Source of the DNA: Salinarimonas soli
GTDB lineage: Bacteria > Pseudomonadota > Alphaproteobacteria > Rhizobiales > Beijerinckiaceae
Assembly (NCBI RefSeq): GCF_008386575.1
Contig: NZ_VUOA01000025.1
Location: 39,378-103,377, forward strand
Reading direction: 5' to 3'
DNA length: 64,000 bases
Shown here: positions 52,436 through 60,302 of the stretch, one piece after another
How positions within the stretch are numbered: the stretch's first letter is position 1
Layout of the letters: every line of letters starts with the position of its first letter
The notes under the pieces: model-generated
What the model saw: the letters and a program-made list of their open reading frames with translations, nothing else
Told to the model about the DNA's origin: nothing
The model's database searches: none
Position numbers and translations under genes: made by a program

Positions 52436-53767
52436 TCAATGGCGGGGCGGCGCCTCGACCTCCACGGAAAGATGCATCTCCGGATGCACGCCGCAGGTCA
52501 CCTCGAAGGCGCCCGGCTCGGCGAACGTCAGCGGGAGGGTGTCGCCGGGCTCCTGGGCGCCCGAGGCGTAGGTCATGCGCGGGTCGTCGACCCGGATCTG
52601 GTGGGTGCGGGTGTCGTCGTTGACGAAGGTGAGCGTCTCGCCGGCATGGATGCGCACCGCCCCGGGCGCGAAGCGGCGCCCGCTCTGGCCGATGCGGGTC
52701 GCGCCCGCGACGATGGGCTCAGTCCCGGCCGTCGCGGCGGCGGTGGGCAGGGGCGCCGGGCGGGGCGGATCCTCGCTCGACAGCGTCGCCAGGAACGCGA
52801 CGAGCTGGGCCCGCTCCTCGGGCGAGAGCGTCAGGCCGCGCGGGAGGTCGGGCGAGAGGGTGGGCCGCGGCACGATGCCGTCGGCGTAATGGTCGACGGC
52901 CGCCTCCAGGGTCGGCACCGAGCCGTCGTGCATGTAGGGCGCCGTCCAGACCCGCTCGCGCAGGGACGGCGTCTTGAAGGCGCGGTCGAGGGGGCGCAGG
53001 TCCAGCGCCTCGCCCCGGCCGAGGTCCGGGGTCGCCTGCGGCAGGCCGATGTCGTGGAACGCCTCGTCCGTGAAGCGCCAGCCCGAATGGCAGGCGACGC
53101 AGCCCGCCTTGCCCACGAACAGGGCGAGGCCCGCGCGCTCCCCGGCGCTCAGCGCCTCCTCGTTGCCCGCCACCCAGTCGTCGAAGCGCGTGCGGGGCGA
53201 CACGAGGGTGCGCTGGTAGGCCGCCAGCGCCTCCCGGACATGGGCCTCGCTGATGCGCGGATCGGCGGGAAAGGCGGCCTCGAACGCCTTGATCGCCCCC
53301 GGGTCGCCGCGCAGCCGCACCGCCGCTGCCGCGAGGTCACCCGCCATCTCGCGCGGGTTCTCGATCGGGCCGCTCGCCTGCGCCTCCAGCGTCGGCGCGC
53401 GGCCGTCCCAGAAGAAGGTGAGTCCCCAGGCGAGGTTCCAGAGCGGGGGCGTGCGCCGGGGCAGGGGCTCGCCGTCATGGCCCGCGCGGCGCGCCACGCC
53501 GTCCGAGAAGGAGAGCTCCGGCTGGTGGCACGTGGCGCAGCTCGTGCGGCCATCGCCCGAGAGGCGCTCGTCGTGGAACAGGGCCCGCCCCAACGCCGCC
53601 TTCTCGGGCGTCGTCGGGTTGGCGCGGGGCTCGGGCGCGGCGTCGGGCCGCGCGAAGGCGGGGCGCCAGCGCGCGAGATCCGGCTCCTCGCCCGCGCCGG
53701 CGGCATGGCCGAGCCCGAGCCCGGCAAGGCTCAAGACGGCGGCGGCGAGGCGGCGGAGACGCGGCAT
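52436..53767 (-). CDS. Dihaem cytochrome c peroxidase fused to a blue-copper domain
   Basis: A 443-residue exported protein. After the signal peptide (residues 1-25), a dihaem peroxidase domain of the CcpA/MauG class spans residues 30-330. It has two haem c motifs, Cys77-Cys80-His81 (CATCH) and Cys223-Cys226-His227 (CVACH), and Met279 in APYMHDG as likely axial ligand. Residues 360-437 form a cupredoxin domain with the type 1 copper set His389, Cys425, His428 and Met431, spaced as in amicyanin (Cx2Hx2M). The copper domain could hand electrons to the peroxidase haems. It is 4 bp after the stop of the upstream exported protein gene, so they form an operon. Confidence 0.88.
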   Translation of the reverse strand: MPRLRRLAAAVLSLAGLGLGHAAGAGEEPDLARWRPAFARPDAAPEPRANPTTPEKAALGRALFHDERLSGDGRTSCATCHQPELSFSDGVARRAGHDGEPLPRRTPPLWNLAWGLTFFWDGRAPTLEAQASGPIENPREMAGDLAAAAVRLRGDPGAIKAFEAAFPADPRISEAHVREALAAYQRTLVSPRTRFDDWVAGNEEALSAGERAGLALFVGKAGCVACHSGWRFTDEAFHDIGLPQATPDLGRGEALDLRPLDRAFKTPSLRERVWTAPYMHDGSVPTLEAAVDHYADGIVPRPTLSPDLPRGLTLSPEERAQLVAFLATLSSEDPPRPAPLPTAAATAGTEPIVAGATRIGQSGRRFAPGAVRIHAGETLTFVNDDTRTHQIRVDDPRMTYASGAQEPGDTLPLTFAEPGAFEVTCGVHPEMHLSVEVEAPPRH

Positions 53768-53771
53768 GGGG

Positions 53772-54626
53772 TCAGCGCAGGCGGCCGAGCTGGAGCTCGA
53801 TGCGCGAGATGTCCCCGAGCACGGCCGACACGTCCTTCACGGCGGTCTTCGGCGGCAGCGTCGCCGGCCAGGCCGTCTTGAGGTCGGCGAGCGCGGCCTT
53901 CACGGCCGCTGCGGCGTCGGCATCCTTGCGCGCGAGGTTCTCGCCGACGGAACCGATCATCCGCTCGGCCTCGAGCACGAAGCCGCGGGAGTCCTGGTAC
54001 TCGACCACGTTGACGATGCGGTCGCCCTTGAGGGCCTCCTCGTATTCGGACGCGGCGCTCTTCAGCACCTCGAGCGCCGTCTCGAGGGTGAAGAAGTCCC
54101 AGTTGGCCTCCTTCGCCTTGAGGCCCCGGTCGGCGGCGGCCAAGCGCTCGTCGAGGGTGGCGCGGGCGCGGGCATAGGCCTCCTTGTTCTTCGCCTTGAC
54201 GGTCTGGGCGAGCGCCTTCAGGGCGACGTCGAAGGGCGGCACGTCGAAGGCCTTCAGGTCGCCGCGGATGGTGCCGTAGACCTCCTCGGACGGGTGGAGG
54301 AAATGCGGCAGGGCGTCGGCCCAGCGCCCGGCCTCGATGAGCTCGTTGCCGACCAGAAGATGCCCGCGCACGAGGCCGATCCCGCGGGACAGGCGCAGCT
54401 CCGGGGGCAGCGCGGCCCCGGAGGCCCCCTCCCCGCCTTCGCCGCCCTCACCCGACGCCGTGGCGCCCTTGGCCTCGGCCGGCGGGGCCTTCGCTTTGGC
54501 GCCGTGCTCGCCATGGGCCTGCGCCACGACCAGGCCGCCCTCGGCGGCGATGGCGGCGGGCAGCCCCGGGGTCGGCGCGGCGAGGATCGCGGTGGACAGG
54601 CCGAGCCAGAGCTTGCGGCGCTTCAT
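53772..54626 (-). CDS. Exported helical protein paired with peroxidase
   Basis: A 284-residue protein with a signal peptide (residues 1-28). A low-complexity Gly/Ala/Glu stretch with two His (AQAHGEHG) spans about residues 35-70. The rest is helical: RGHLLVGNELIEAGRWADALPHFLHPSEEVYGTIR, then NKEAYARARATLDERLAAADRG and DIVNVVEYQDSRGFVLEAERM-like segments. The layout recalls imelysin/EfeO-like iron-binding proteins, though I cannot prove homology. It starts the two-gene unit with the peroxidase-cupredoxin gene and is divergent from piuC, supporting an iron or peroxide role. Confidence 0.7.
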   Translation of the reverse strand: MKRRKLWLGLSTAILAAPTPGLPAAIAAEGGLVVAQAHGEHGAKAKAPPAEAKGATASGEGGEGGEGASGAALPPELRLSRGIGLVRGHLLVGNELIEAGRWADALPHFLHPSEEVYGTIRGDLKAFDVPPFDVALKALAQTVKAKNKEAYARARATLDERLAAADRGLKAKEANWDFFTLETALEVLKSAASEYEEALKGDRIVNVVEYQDSRGFVLEAERMIGSVGENLARKDADAAAAVKAALADLKTAWPATLPPKTAVKDVSAVLGDISRIELQLGRLR

Positions 54627-54722
54627 GGGAGGGCTCCAGTTTGGAATGGCTAAAAACTACTTGTCTTTCCAGTAACTTAGGTACCTGCTATGGGGGCCGG
54701 GATCAATCCCCGGGAACGCCGC
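54627..54722. promoter_or_regulatory. Divergent promoter region upstream of piuC
   Basis: A short, AT-richer stretch (54645-54690) between the divergent peroxidase operon and piuC. Both promoters must lie here. No clear Fur, Irr or RirA box was recognised by eye. The region is only 96 bp, so regulation of both sides is likely shared. Confidence 0.4.
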
Positions 54723-55382
54723 ATGCTGATCCAGATCGCCGATGTCCTGAGCCCGGACGAGCTCGACGAGATCCGCGCCACGCTCGCCGCCGCGCCCTTC
54801 GAAGACGGACGGGCCACGGCGGGCTGGAGCGCCCGCCTCGTGAAGGACAACGAGCAGGTCCGGGAGGATTCGGCCACCCTGCGGCTCCTGCGCGAGCGGA
54901 TCGCCGCGGCGATCCGGCGCAATCCCGTCTTCGAGGCGGCGGTCCGCCCGAAAGCGCTGACGCCGCTCCTCGTCAGCCGCTACGGGGTGGGACGCTCCTA
55001 CGGCTCGCATGTCGACAACCCGCTGATGGGGGAGCTGCGCACCGACGTCTCCTTCACGCTCTTCCTCGCCGAGCCCGAGCAGTATGAGGGCGGCGAGCTC
55101 GTGATCGAGAGCCCGGCGGGGGAGGAAGCCTACAAGCTGCCGGCGGGGCATCTCGTCGCCTATCCGACGACGGCGCTCCACCGGGTCGATCCCGTGACGG
55201 CGGGCGAGCGCCTCGTGGCGGTCGGTTGGGCGCAGAGCTGGATCCGGGACGCCGCGCGCCGCGAGATCCTGTTCGATCTCGAGGCCGCCAAGCGCGACCT
55301 GTTCGAGCGCGAGGGCAAGAGCGCCGCCTTCGACCTTCTGGCGAAGAGCGCCGCCAACCTCGTGCGCATGTGGGCGGAGTGA
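54723..55382 (+). CDS. piuC: PiuC-like Fe(II)/2-oxoglutarate dioxygenase
   Basis: A 219-residue PKHD-type hydroxylase. The iron site is His96-x-Asp98 (SHVDNP) and His153 (ALHRVD); Arg163 (GERLV) would bind 2-oxoglutarate. The sequence matches the PiuC/PKHD family, often linked to TonB-dependent siderophore receptors and iron-limited growth. No receptor gene lies in this window. ATG 54723 gives the conserved start MLIQIADVLSPDEL; an ATG at 54690 adds 11 residues. Confidence 0.93.
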   Translation: MLIQIADVLSPDELDEIRATLAAAPFEDGRATAGWSARLVKDNEQVREDSATLRLLRERIAAAIRRNPVFEAAVRPKALTPLLVSRYGVGRSYGSHVDNPLMGELRTDVSFTLFLAEPEQYEGGELVIESPAGEEAYKLPAGHLVAYPTTALHRVDPVTAGERLVAVGWAQSWIRDAARREILFDLEAAKRDLFEREGKSAAFDLLAKSAANLVRMWAE

Positions 55383-55470
55383 CCGGCGCTGGCCCTGAGC
55401 GGCTGGTCCGACGGAGGCCTCACCCTCCACCCCCGTCCTGAGTCTCACCCGAAAGGGCTTGCTCCTGTCT

Positions 55471-55587
55471 CCTCATGCTGAGGTGCCCCGCACAGCCCGG
55501 CCTCGCAGCACGCGAAACGGGGCCACAGCCCTCCGGAGACTTCTGGAGCGCCCTTCGGGCTCTCTCCGCTCGCACCTCAGGACGAGG
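55471..55587. repeat. Intergenic inverted repeat element
   Basis: An imperfect inverted repeat about 117 bp long with arms CCTCATGCTGAGGTGC (55471-55486) and GCACCTCAGGACGAGG (55572-55587), 14 of 16 positions complementary. A second hairpin in the middle has GGAGCGCCCTTCGGGCTCT. It sits in a 230-bp gene-free gap between piuC and the coiled-coil gene. Such elements are common dispersed extragenic repeats in Methylobacterium genomes, as far as I recall. It may also end transcription for both converging genes. Confidence 0.6.
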
Positions 55588-55612
55588 GTGGGACAGCTCC
55601 CCGAGGTATCGC

Positions 55613-56548
55613 CTAGCCGTGCGCCGCCGTCGGCGCGGGCGACTTCGCCGCCATGATCGCGTCCGTCACCTCGTCGATGCGCCGGCGCAGCTCGGCGTTC
55701 TCGGCGCGGATGACGTCGCTTCCCGCCGGGTCGGCCTCCATGGCGCGCAGGCGCTGCTCCAGGCCGATGGTGCGCTCCTGCTCGGCCACGAGGCTGCGGG
55801 CGATCTCGGCGAGGCGCTCGCGCTCCGTCGCGAGCTCGGCCCGGCGCTCGCCCAGCAGCCGCTCGAACTCGTCGCCCCGGCTGGTCTGGGTGGCGATGCG
55901 GGTCTCCAGGTCCGAGATCCGGATGCGCCGGGCGTCGAGGTCCTGCATCGCCTCGTCGTGGCGGGCCACGAGATCGGCGAGGTCGCTCTCGCGGGCGGCG
56001 AGGCGCTCCAGGGCGCCCTCCAGCGCGGTGCGGGTCTCGGCGAGGGTGGCCGAGGTGCGGTCGAGGTCGGCGCGGGTGACGGAGAGCTCGTCGAGGGTGC
56101 GCCGGTGCGCCTGCTCCAAGGCCGACAGCGTCTCGCGGGCGCCGGCCAGCGTCGCGCGGTCCGTGGCGAGCTCGCCCTCGGTGGCCTGGAGCCGCCGGCC
56201 GGTGTCGGCGAGGTCGGTCTCCAGCGCCTTGATGCGCTCGTCGCGCAGCCGCATCTCGCCCTCCATGGCCTCGATGCGCACGGCGCGCCGGCCGAGCTCC
56301 TCCATGTCGGCGTGCTTGCCCGCGAGCACCTCCTCCATGCGCTGCTCCAGGCGGCGCTCCTTCACGGCGAGCTCGGCGCGCAGGTGATCCTTCTCGGCCG
56401 TGAGCTCGGCCACGGAGAGCGGGAACATGGCCTCGACCCGGCGCCTGGCGAGGCGCTCGGCCCGGGCGTTCACGGCGGGGATGACGAGAAGGGCAAGCAG
56501 GGCCGCCACCAGGAAGCCCAGCCCGAAGATCATGACGGTTTCGACCAC
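55613..56548 (-). CDS. Membrane-anchored coiled-coil protein
   Basis: A 311-residue protein starting at GTG 56548. Residues 5-27 form one membrane helix (MIFGLGFLVAALLALLVIPAV). The rest is a long coiled coil with heptad-like Glu/Arg/Leu pattern (residues 45-300), such as KERRLEQRMEEVLAGKHADMEELGRRAVRIEAME. This is a common alphaproteobacterial family with no known enzymatic site; a structural or envelope-scaffold role is likely. It faces the repeat element at its 3' end. Confidence 0.8.
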   Translation of the reverse strand: MVETVMIFGLGFLVAALLALLVIPAVNARAERLARRRVEAMFPLSVAELTAEKDHLRAELAVKERRLEQRMEEVLAGKHADMEELGRRAVRIEAMEGEMRLRDERIKALETDLADTGRRLQATEGELATDRATLAGARETLSALEQAHRRTLDELSVTRADLDRTSATLAETRTALEGALERLAARESDLADLVARHDEAMQDLDARRIRISDLETRIATQTSRGDEFERLLGERRAELATERERLAEIARSLVAEQERTIGLEQRLRAMEADPAGSDVIRAENAELRRRIDEVTDAIMAAKSPAPTAAHG

Positions 56549-56672
56549 GCAAACCCCAAGCCCGTGACTGCGGAGCGCGACGGCGCCCGGCAGGAAACTG
56601 CCATGCGCCCGTCAAGGTTTCCAGTGGGGCGCGGGTTCGGGGCAGGGAAGCGGGCGCCGTGGCCCCCGCGCC

Positions 56673-57665
56673 CTACAGCTTGTTGTGCCCCGGCTGCGAG
56701 AACTGCCCCCGGGCGCGGAAGCGCACGAGGTAGGAGGGCACGATCGCCTCGAGGGCGTCGGGACTGATGCCCATGCCCTCCAGGGTGCGGCCCTCGCGCC
56801 GGGCCTCGGGCGAGACCACGTTGTCGCGCTGGAGCAGGAGGAGCTGGTCGCGGGTGAGCTTCAGGTCGTCGGGGAGGAAGCCCAGCAACAGCTTGTCCAG
56901 GGTCTCCATCACCGTGGCCTGGGTGCGGGCGGCGCCCGGCGAGAGGGGGATGATGCGCCGGTGCCGGTCGATATGGTCGAGGGTGAACTGGACGAGTTCA
57001 CGGAAGCTCAGCACCTCCGGCCCGCCGAGCTCGTAGGTGGCGCCGCCCTGGAGCTCCCCGTCGACGGCGCGCGCCACGGCCTCGGCGACGTCGCCCACGA
57101 AGACGGGCTGGAAGCGCGTGTCCGGATAGGCGAGCGGGATCACGGGCGTCATGCGGGCGAGCGCCGCGAAGCGGTTGAAGAAGCTGTCGCCGGGCCCGAA
57201 GATGATGGAGGGGCGCAGGATCACGGCGCCGGGGCAGGCGGCGAGCACCGCGGCCTCGCCCTGCGCCTTGGTGCGGCCATAGGCGGAGGGCGAGCTCGCG
57301 TCCGCCCCGATGGCCGAGACGTGCACCACCCGCTCGATGCCCCGCGCCACCGCGGCCCGCGCCACGGCGCCCGCGCCCTCGGCCTGCACGGAGGAGAAGG
57401 TCTGGCGGCCGGTGGGCTGGAGGATGCCCACCAGGTTCACCACCGCGTCGGCCTCGCGCACCGCGTTGGCGATGGAGTCGGGAAAGCGCAGGTTCGCCTG
57501 GAGGGCGTGGATCTGGCTCACATAGCCCAGCGGCTGGAGATGGCCCGCGAGATCGGGCCGGCGCACGGCGGCGAGGACGCGGTAGTCGCGCTTGACGAGA
57601 GCCCGGACCACCGAGGTCCCGAGAAAGCCCGAGGCGCCGAAGACGGTGACGACCCGAGCCGACAT
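56673..57665 (-). CDS. NDUFA9-like extended SDR
   Basis: A 330-residue NAD(P)-binding protein of the complex I NDUFA9-like group: VVTVFGASGFLGTSVVRALVKRDYRVLAAVRRPDL at the start, then YGRTKAQGEAAVLAA and VILRPSIIFGPGDSFFNRFAALAR. These proteins resemble the mitochondrial complex I subunit and may act in quinone or lipid metabolism; in bacteria they are free-standing. ATG 57665 gives the usual MSARVVTVFG start. AGGAGG lies near 57695, so a TTG start at 57686 is also possible. Confidence 0.87.
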   Translation of the reverse strand: MSARVVTVFGASGFLGTSVVRALVKRDYRVLAAVRRPDLAGHLQPLGYVSQIHALQANLRFPDSIANAVREADAVVNLVGILQPTGRQTFSSVQAEGAGAVARAAVARGIERVVHVSAIGADASSPSAYGRTKAQGEAAVLAACPGAVILRPSIIFGPGDSFFNRFAALARMTPVIPLAYPDTRFQPVFVGDVAEAVARAVDGELQGGATYELGGPEVLSFRELVQFTLDHIDRHRRIIPLSPGAARTQATVMETLDKLLLGFLPDDLKLTRDQLLLLQRDNVVSPEARREGRTLEGMGISPDALEAIVPSYLVRFRARGQFSQPGHNKL

Positions 57666-57791
57666 GTACTTGGAGCGAGTGGCCAACCTGAACACCTCCT
57701 GCGGACGGCTTGCGGGTTCTGTAGTCGACCCGCCCGCGCCTGTGAAGGGCAGGCCGGCGCCGGGAAGCGCCGCGCGTTCGCGACCGAGGGC

Positions 57792-58115
57792 TCAGCCCCG
57801 GCGGGGGCGGCGGCGCACGGGCACGGGAACCGGCACGAGGACCGGGGTGCCCCGCCCGAAGCGGCGCTCCTCGCCCGCCCCGAGCAGCATCACGGCCGTG
57901 CTGACGCAGGCCGCGGCGCCGAGCCCCATGAGGCCGAGCCCGAGGAGGCCCAAGCCCAGCGCGCCCTCGATCCCGTTCAGCGCGAGATGGCCCAGGCCCC
58001 CCACGTCGCCCGCCGCGAGCCCGCCCGCGGCCGCAAGGCCGAGGCCCGCCCCGAAGATGCCGTTGTCCACGATGAGCCGCACCAGCGGCCCCCTGCCAGT
58101 CCCTGCGGGCCGCAT
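57792..58115 (-). CDS. Small membrane protein, unknown
   Basis: A 107-residue protein with a hydrophobic, Gly/Ala/Leu-rich centre (LIVDNGIFGAGLGLAAAGGL and LGLGLLGLGLMGLGAAACVSTAVMLLG), two likely membrane segments, and a basic C terminus (RRRPRRG). ATG 58115 follows GGGAGGG. An in-frame upstream ATG at 58139 is less well placed. No family recognised. Confidence 0.6.
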   Translation of the reverse strand: MRPAGTGRGPLVRLIVDNGIFGAGLGLAAAGGLAAGDVGGLGHLALNGIEGALGLGLLGLGLMGLGAAACVSTAVMLLGAGEERRFGRGTPVLVPVPVPVRRRPRRG

Positions 58116-58293
58116 CGCGTCCCTCCCTGCGAGGTCTCTCATGAGGGGCTTACGCCCGACCCCGCCCCCCGGATCCCTCCCGCCCACGTTTTTCGCCTTT
58201 CATCCCGACGCAGCCCCCGCCGCGCTTTTTTCCGCCCCACCCGTTGACGCCGGCCCCTGGCCTCTTTAAAGCCCTCTCCCATCGCTCCGGCGA

Positions 58294-58378
58294 GCCCAGG
58301 TGGCGGAATTGGTAGACGCGCTGGTTTCAGGTACCAGTGGTGAAAGCCGTGGAGGTTCGAGTCCTCTCCTGGGCACCA
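58294..58378 (+). tRNA. tRNA-Leu (anticodon CAG)
   Basis: A complete cloverleaf with long variable arm: acceptor GCCCAGG (58294-58300) pairs with CCTGGGC (58368-58374), D-loop region GGCGGAATTGGTAGACGCGC, anticodon stem CTGGT/ACCAG with loop TTCAGGT (anticodon CAG at 58328-58330), T-arm GGAGGTTCGAGTCCTCTCC, and an encoded CCA (58376-58378). It reads CUG codons, the main leucine codon in this GC-rich genome. The next gene downstream is a lower-GC HNH endonuclease gene. Confidence 0.95.
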
Positions 58379-58596
58379 AATTTTCGGCGTCTCGCTCGTC
58401 GACCCCTTCATTTCAGCCGAGTGCACCGCTCATTCCGTGGCCGGAGGTTGCGGTGTAGCGTAAGCGGATCACGTTCTAGGGGCTTTGAATTTTTCGGGAC
58501 TTATTGGCTGCCGAGAGCTAACTGCCTCCTTGTCGATGGAGTAGTCGGTGCACCCGCGGTGACGGAGTGCTTAGGAATTTGCGTCATCGACATTGT
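58379..58596. other. Lower-GC spacer next to tRNA-Leu
   Basis: A 218-bp region with lower GC than the average. No gene, inverted repeat or copy of the tRNA 3' end was found in it. Confidence 0.4.
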
Positions 58597-59274
58597 TTAT
58601 CCTGAACTGAGTCCTGCGCTGCCTTTCAGTCTACCAACAATATTTTCTCGAAGTTGGGCCGCATGTAACTGCGCTTCCCTCATCCCTGCCGTGAGGGCCT
58701 CAAGGTTCGCCCAATGTCTGTCCCAAAGTTCTGCGCCACCAAGCACCCGAAGGTCTAGCGGTCGGACCTGTCCCCACGCTACGTAGCGCTTCAGGCACCC
58801 CAGGCGGGCCTCCAGGTCGGTAACACCCTTGGTCCTCGGAGATCCTTTGGCCGTACCAGTCATCCACACGTGCCAGTCCGCCCCGCTTTTAGACTGGTTG
58901 CATGGCCCACAAGAGGGCACGAGGTTCCTGATCTCAGTGATGTAGCCTGTAGGACGCTTGCCCTTCACGAGGGGGCAGAGGTGATCCCAATCCGTTGAGG
59001 CGGTCCCGCAATAGGCGCACGTGATGGTCTTGGGGGTCATGCCTAAAATGGCAAGCGCCTCGGCAATCTCATCCGGAGTGGGTTCGATAGCTGGCAGGAT
59101 GGCCTGCACGAAGCTGTTGGTTACCGATGAGGTGCGGCTCAGTATCGTGAGAGGCTTGCGGAAGCGCACGTCAGGGGATCCTAGAGTGGGATTGCAAACT
59201 GCGAAGAAGCTGGTTCGATAGCTTTGGCGCTCCCCAAGCTCCCGTAACAGATCAGAATGCGGAGGCGCATGCAT
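58597..59274 (-). CDS. HNH endonuclease in a lower-GC island beside tRNA-Leu
   Basis: A 225-residue HNH family protein. The zinc-type cysteines are CAYC (Cys86, Cys89) and CGPC (Cys122, Cys125). The catalytic His98 is in DWDHLCPL, with Asn117 in EIRNLVPSC and Asn126 in PCNQSKSG. The N-terminal 80 residues have a helical region of unknown type; the C-terminal 90 residues do not match a known family. Base composition is visibly lower in GC than neighbours, and codon use is mixed, which fits acquisition near the tRNA. No RNA polymerase signals, integrase or att repeat was found. Confidence 0.82.
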   Translation of the reverse strand: MHAPPHSDLLRELGERQSYRTSFFAVCNPTLGSPDVRFRKPLTILSRTSSVTNSFVQAILPAIEPTPDEIAEALAILGMTPKTITCAYCGTASTDWDHLCPLVKGKRPTGYITEIRNLVPSCGPCNQSKSGADWHVWMTGTAKGSPRTKGVTDLEARLGCLKRYVAWGQVRPLDLRVLGGAELWDRHWANLEALTAGMREAQLHAAQLRENIVGRLKGSAGLSSG

Positions 59275-59362
59275 CTGCAAATTTGTCTGGCGCTGATTGC
59301 ATTTCGGTACGGGGCCTCGCGCGGTTACTTACGACACGACGCTACGCGCGAAGCGCCACCCC

Positions 59363-59396
59363 AAAAAAACCCCCGCTCGGCGAAGCCGGCGGGGGG
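59363..59396 (-). terminator. Intrinsic terminator (minus strand)
   Basis: Read on the minus strand, CCCCCGCCGGC and its partner GCCGAGCGGGGG form a stem with one mismatch around a short loop, followed by seven Ts (59363-59369). It lies about 150 bp downstream of the exported protein gene (59549-59917) and would end its transcript. Confidence 0.7.
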
Positions 59397-59548
59397 AGGT
59401 CGTGACAGTGAGCGTGATCCCAACCTGGCCTGTCCCGCTCCGGAACGCAACCGTCCCGCGTGGGGACATCGGGGAACATCGTGAGCGGGACTTGCTCCGA
59501 ATTCGGACAACTTTCCGGCAATCCTCCCGATTCCGGGCAGGGGCGCGC

Positions 59549-59917
59549 CTAGCGCGCCTGGCGCTCGATGGCCTGGCGCAGGGCCGCCATCTCGCGCTCC
59601 AGGCGCTCCACGGCGCGGGCGAGGTCGCGGGTGGCGCGCTCGTCGAGGCCCTCGGCCCAGCGGGAGGGGGCCGCGGCCACGGGCGGCGCCGTGAGCGCGG
59701 GCGGCGCGCCGGGGCAGTCGGGGGTGCCGTCGCGGCGAAGGCGGGGGGTGAGGCCGGTGCCCCCGCGCAGGTACCAGCACCCCGTGCCCTCGTCGCGCCA
59801 GGGGGCGGGCTCCTGGGCGGCCGCGGGCGCAGCCGCTGCGAGCGCCGACACGAGGGCGAGGGCGCCGAGGAGGGCGCGGGAGGCGGCGCGGGGCCGGGGG
59901 GAAGCGATGCGGTTCAT
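59549..59917 (-). CDS. Exported hypothetical protein
   Basis: A 122-residue protein. The signal peptide reaches about residue 36 (AAPAAAQEP). The mature part has WRDEGTGCWYLRGGTG and TPDCPGAPP with two cysteines, then a C-terminal helix ERATRDLARAVERLEREMAALRQAIERQ that looks coiled-coil. The start was set at MNRIASPRPR (59917). No family recognised; probably a periplasmic small scaffold or regulator. Confidence 0.65.
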   Translation of the reverse strand: MNRIASPRPRAASRALLGALALVSALAAAAPAAAQEPAPWRDEGTGCWYLRGGTGLTPRLRRDGTPDCPGAPPALTAPPVAAAPSRWAEGLDERATRDLARAVERLEREMAALRQAIERQAR

Positions 59918-59980
59918 ACGGGAGCAGATAGGGTCCCGCGCCGGGGATGACAGCCGTCCGCGGGCGTGACGCAGCGTCAC

Positions 59981-60302
59981 TCACCACTCCAATAGCCGCA
60001 ACGCATCCCAGGCGTGAGAGCCCCGTCCCGCCACGCCTATTCCGCGTATCGGGGCGTGCGCGCACAGTTCATCCGTAATATCACGTGATGACGCAACGTC
60101 AGACCGGCGTCGAAGACATGCCCAATAGTCTGCCAACCGACATAAGCCGCATGAAAATGCCATCCGACACCTCAATTTCTACGGCGGGCGTCTGGCATTT
60201 CGATCACCAATCGTTAGTCTCCCGCCGCTAGAAGAGGCCTTCGAGCGGCGCTCGCATCACGGGGACGCGGGGGCCGCCGAGGGCTGGCGCCTGGGAGATC
60301 GC
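59981..60302. other. 322-bp intergenic region upstream of GGDEF/EAL gene
   Basis: No gene seen. The stretch 60060-60220 is less GC-rich and holds a palindrome ATCACGTGAT (60080-60089) and likely promoter sequence of the large signalling gene. Nothing else was recognised. Confidence 0.4.

Noticed and set aside
60080-60089. Palindrome ATCACGTGAT upstream of the GGDEF/EAL gene as an operator
   Set aside because: Only 10 bp; such short palindromes occur by chance in a window of this size.
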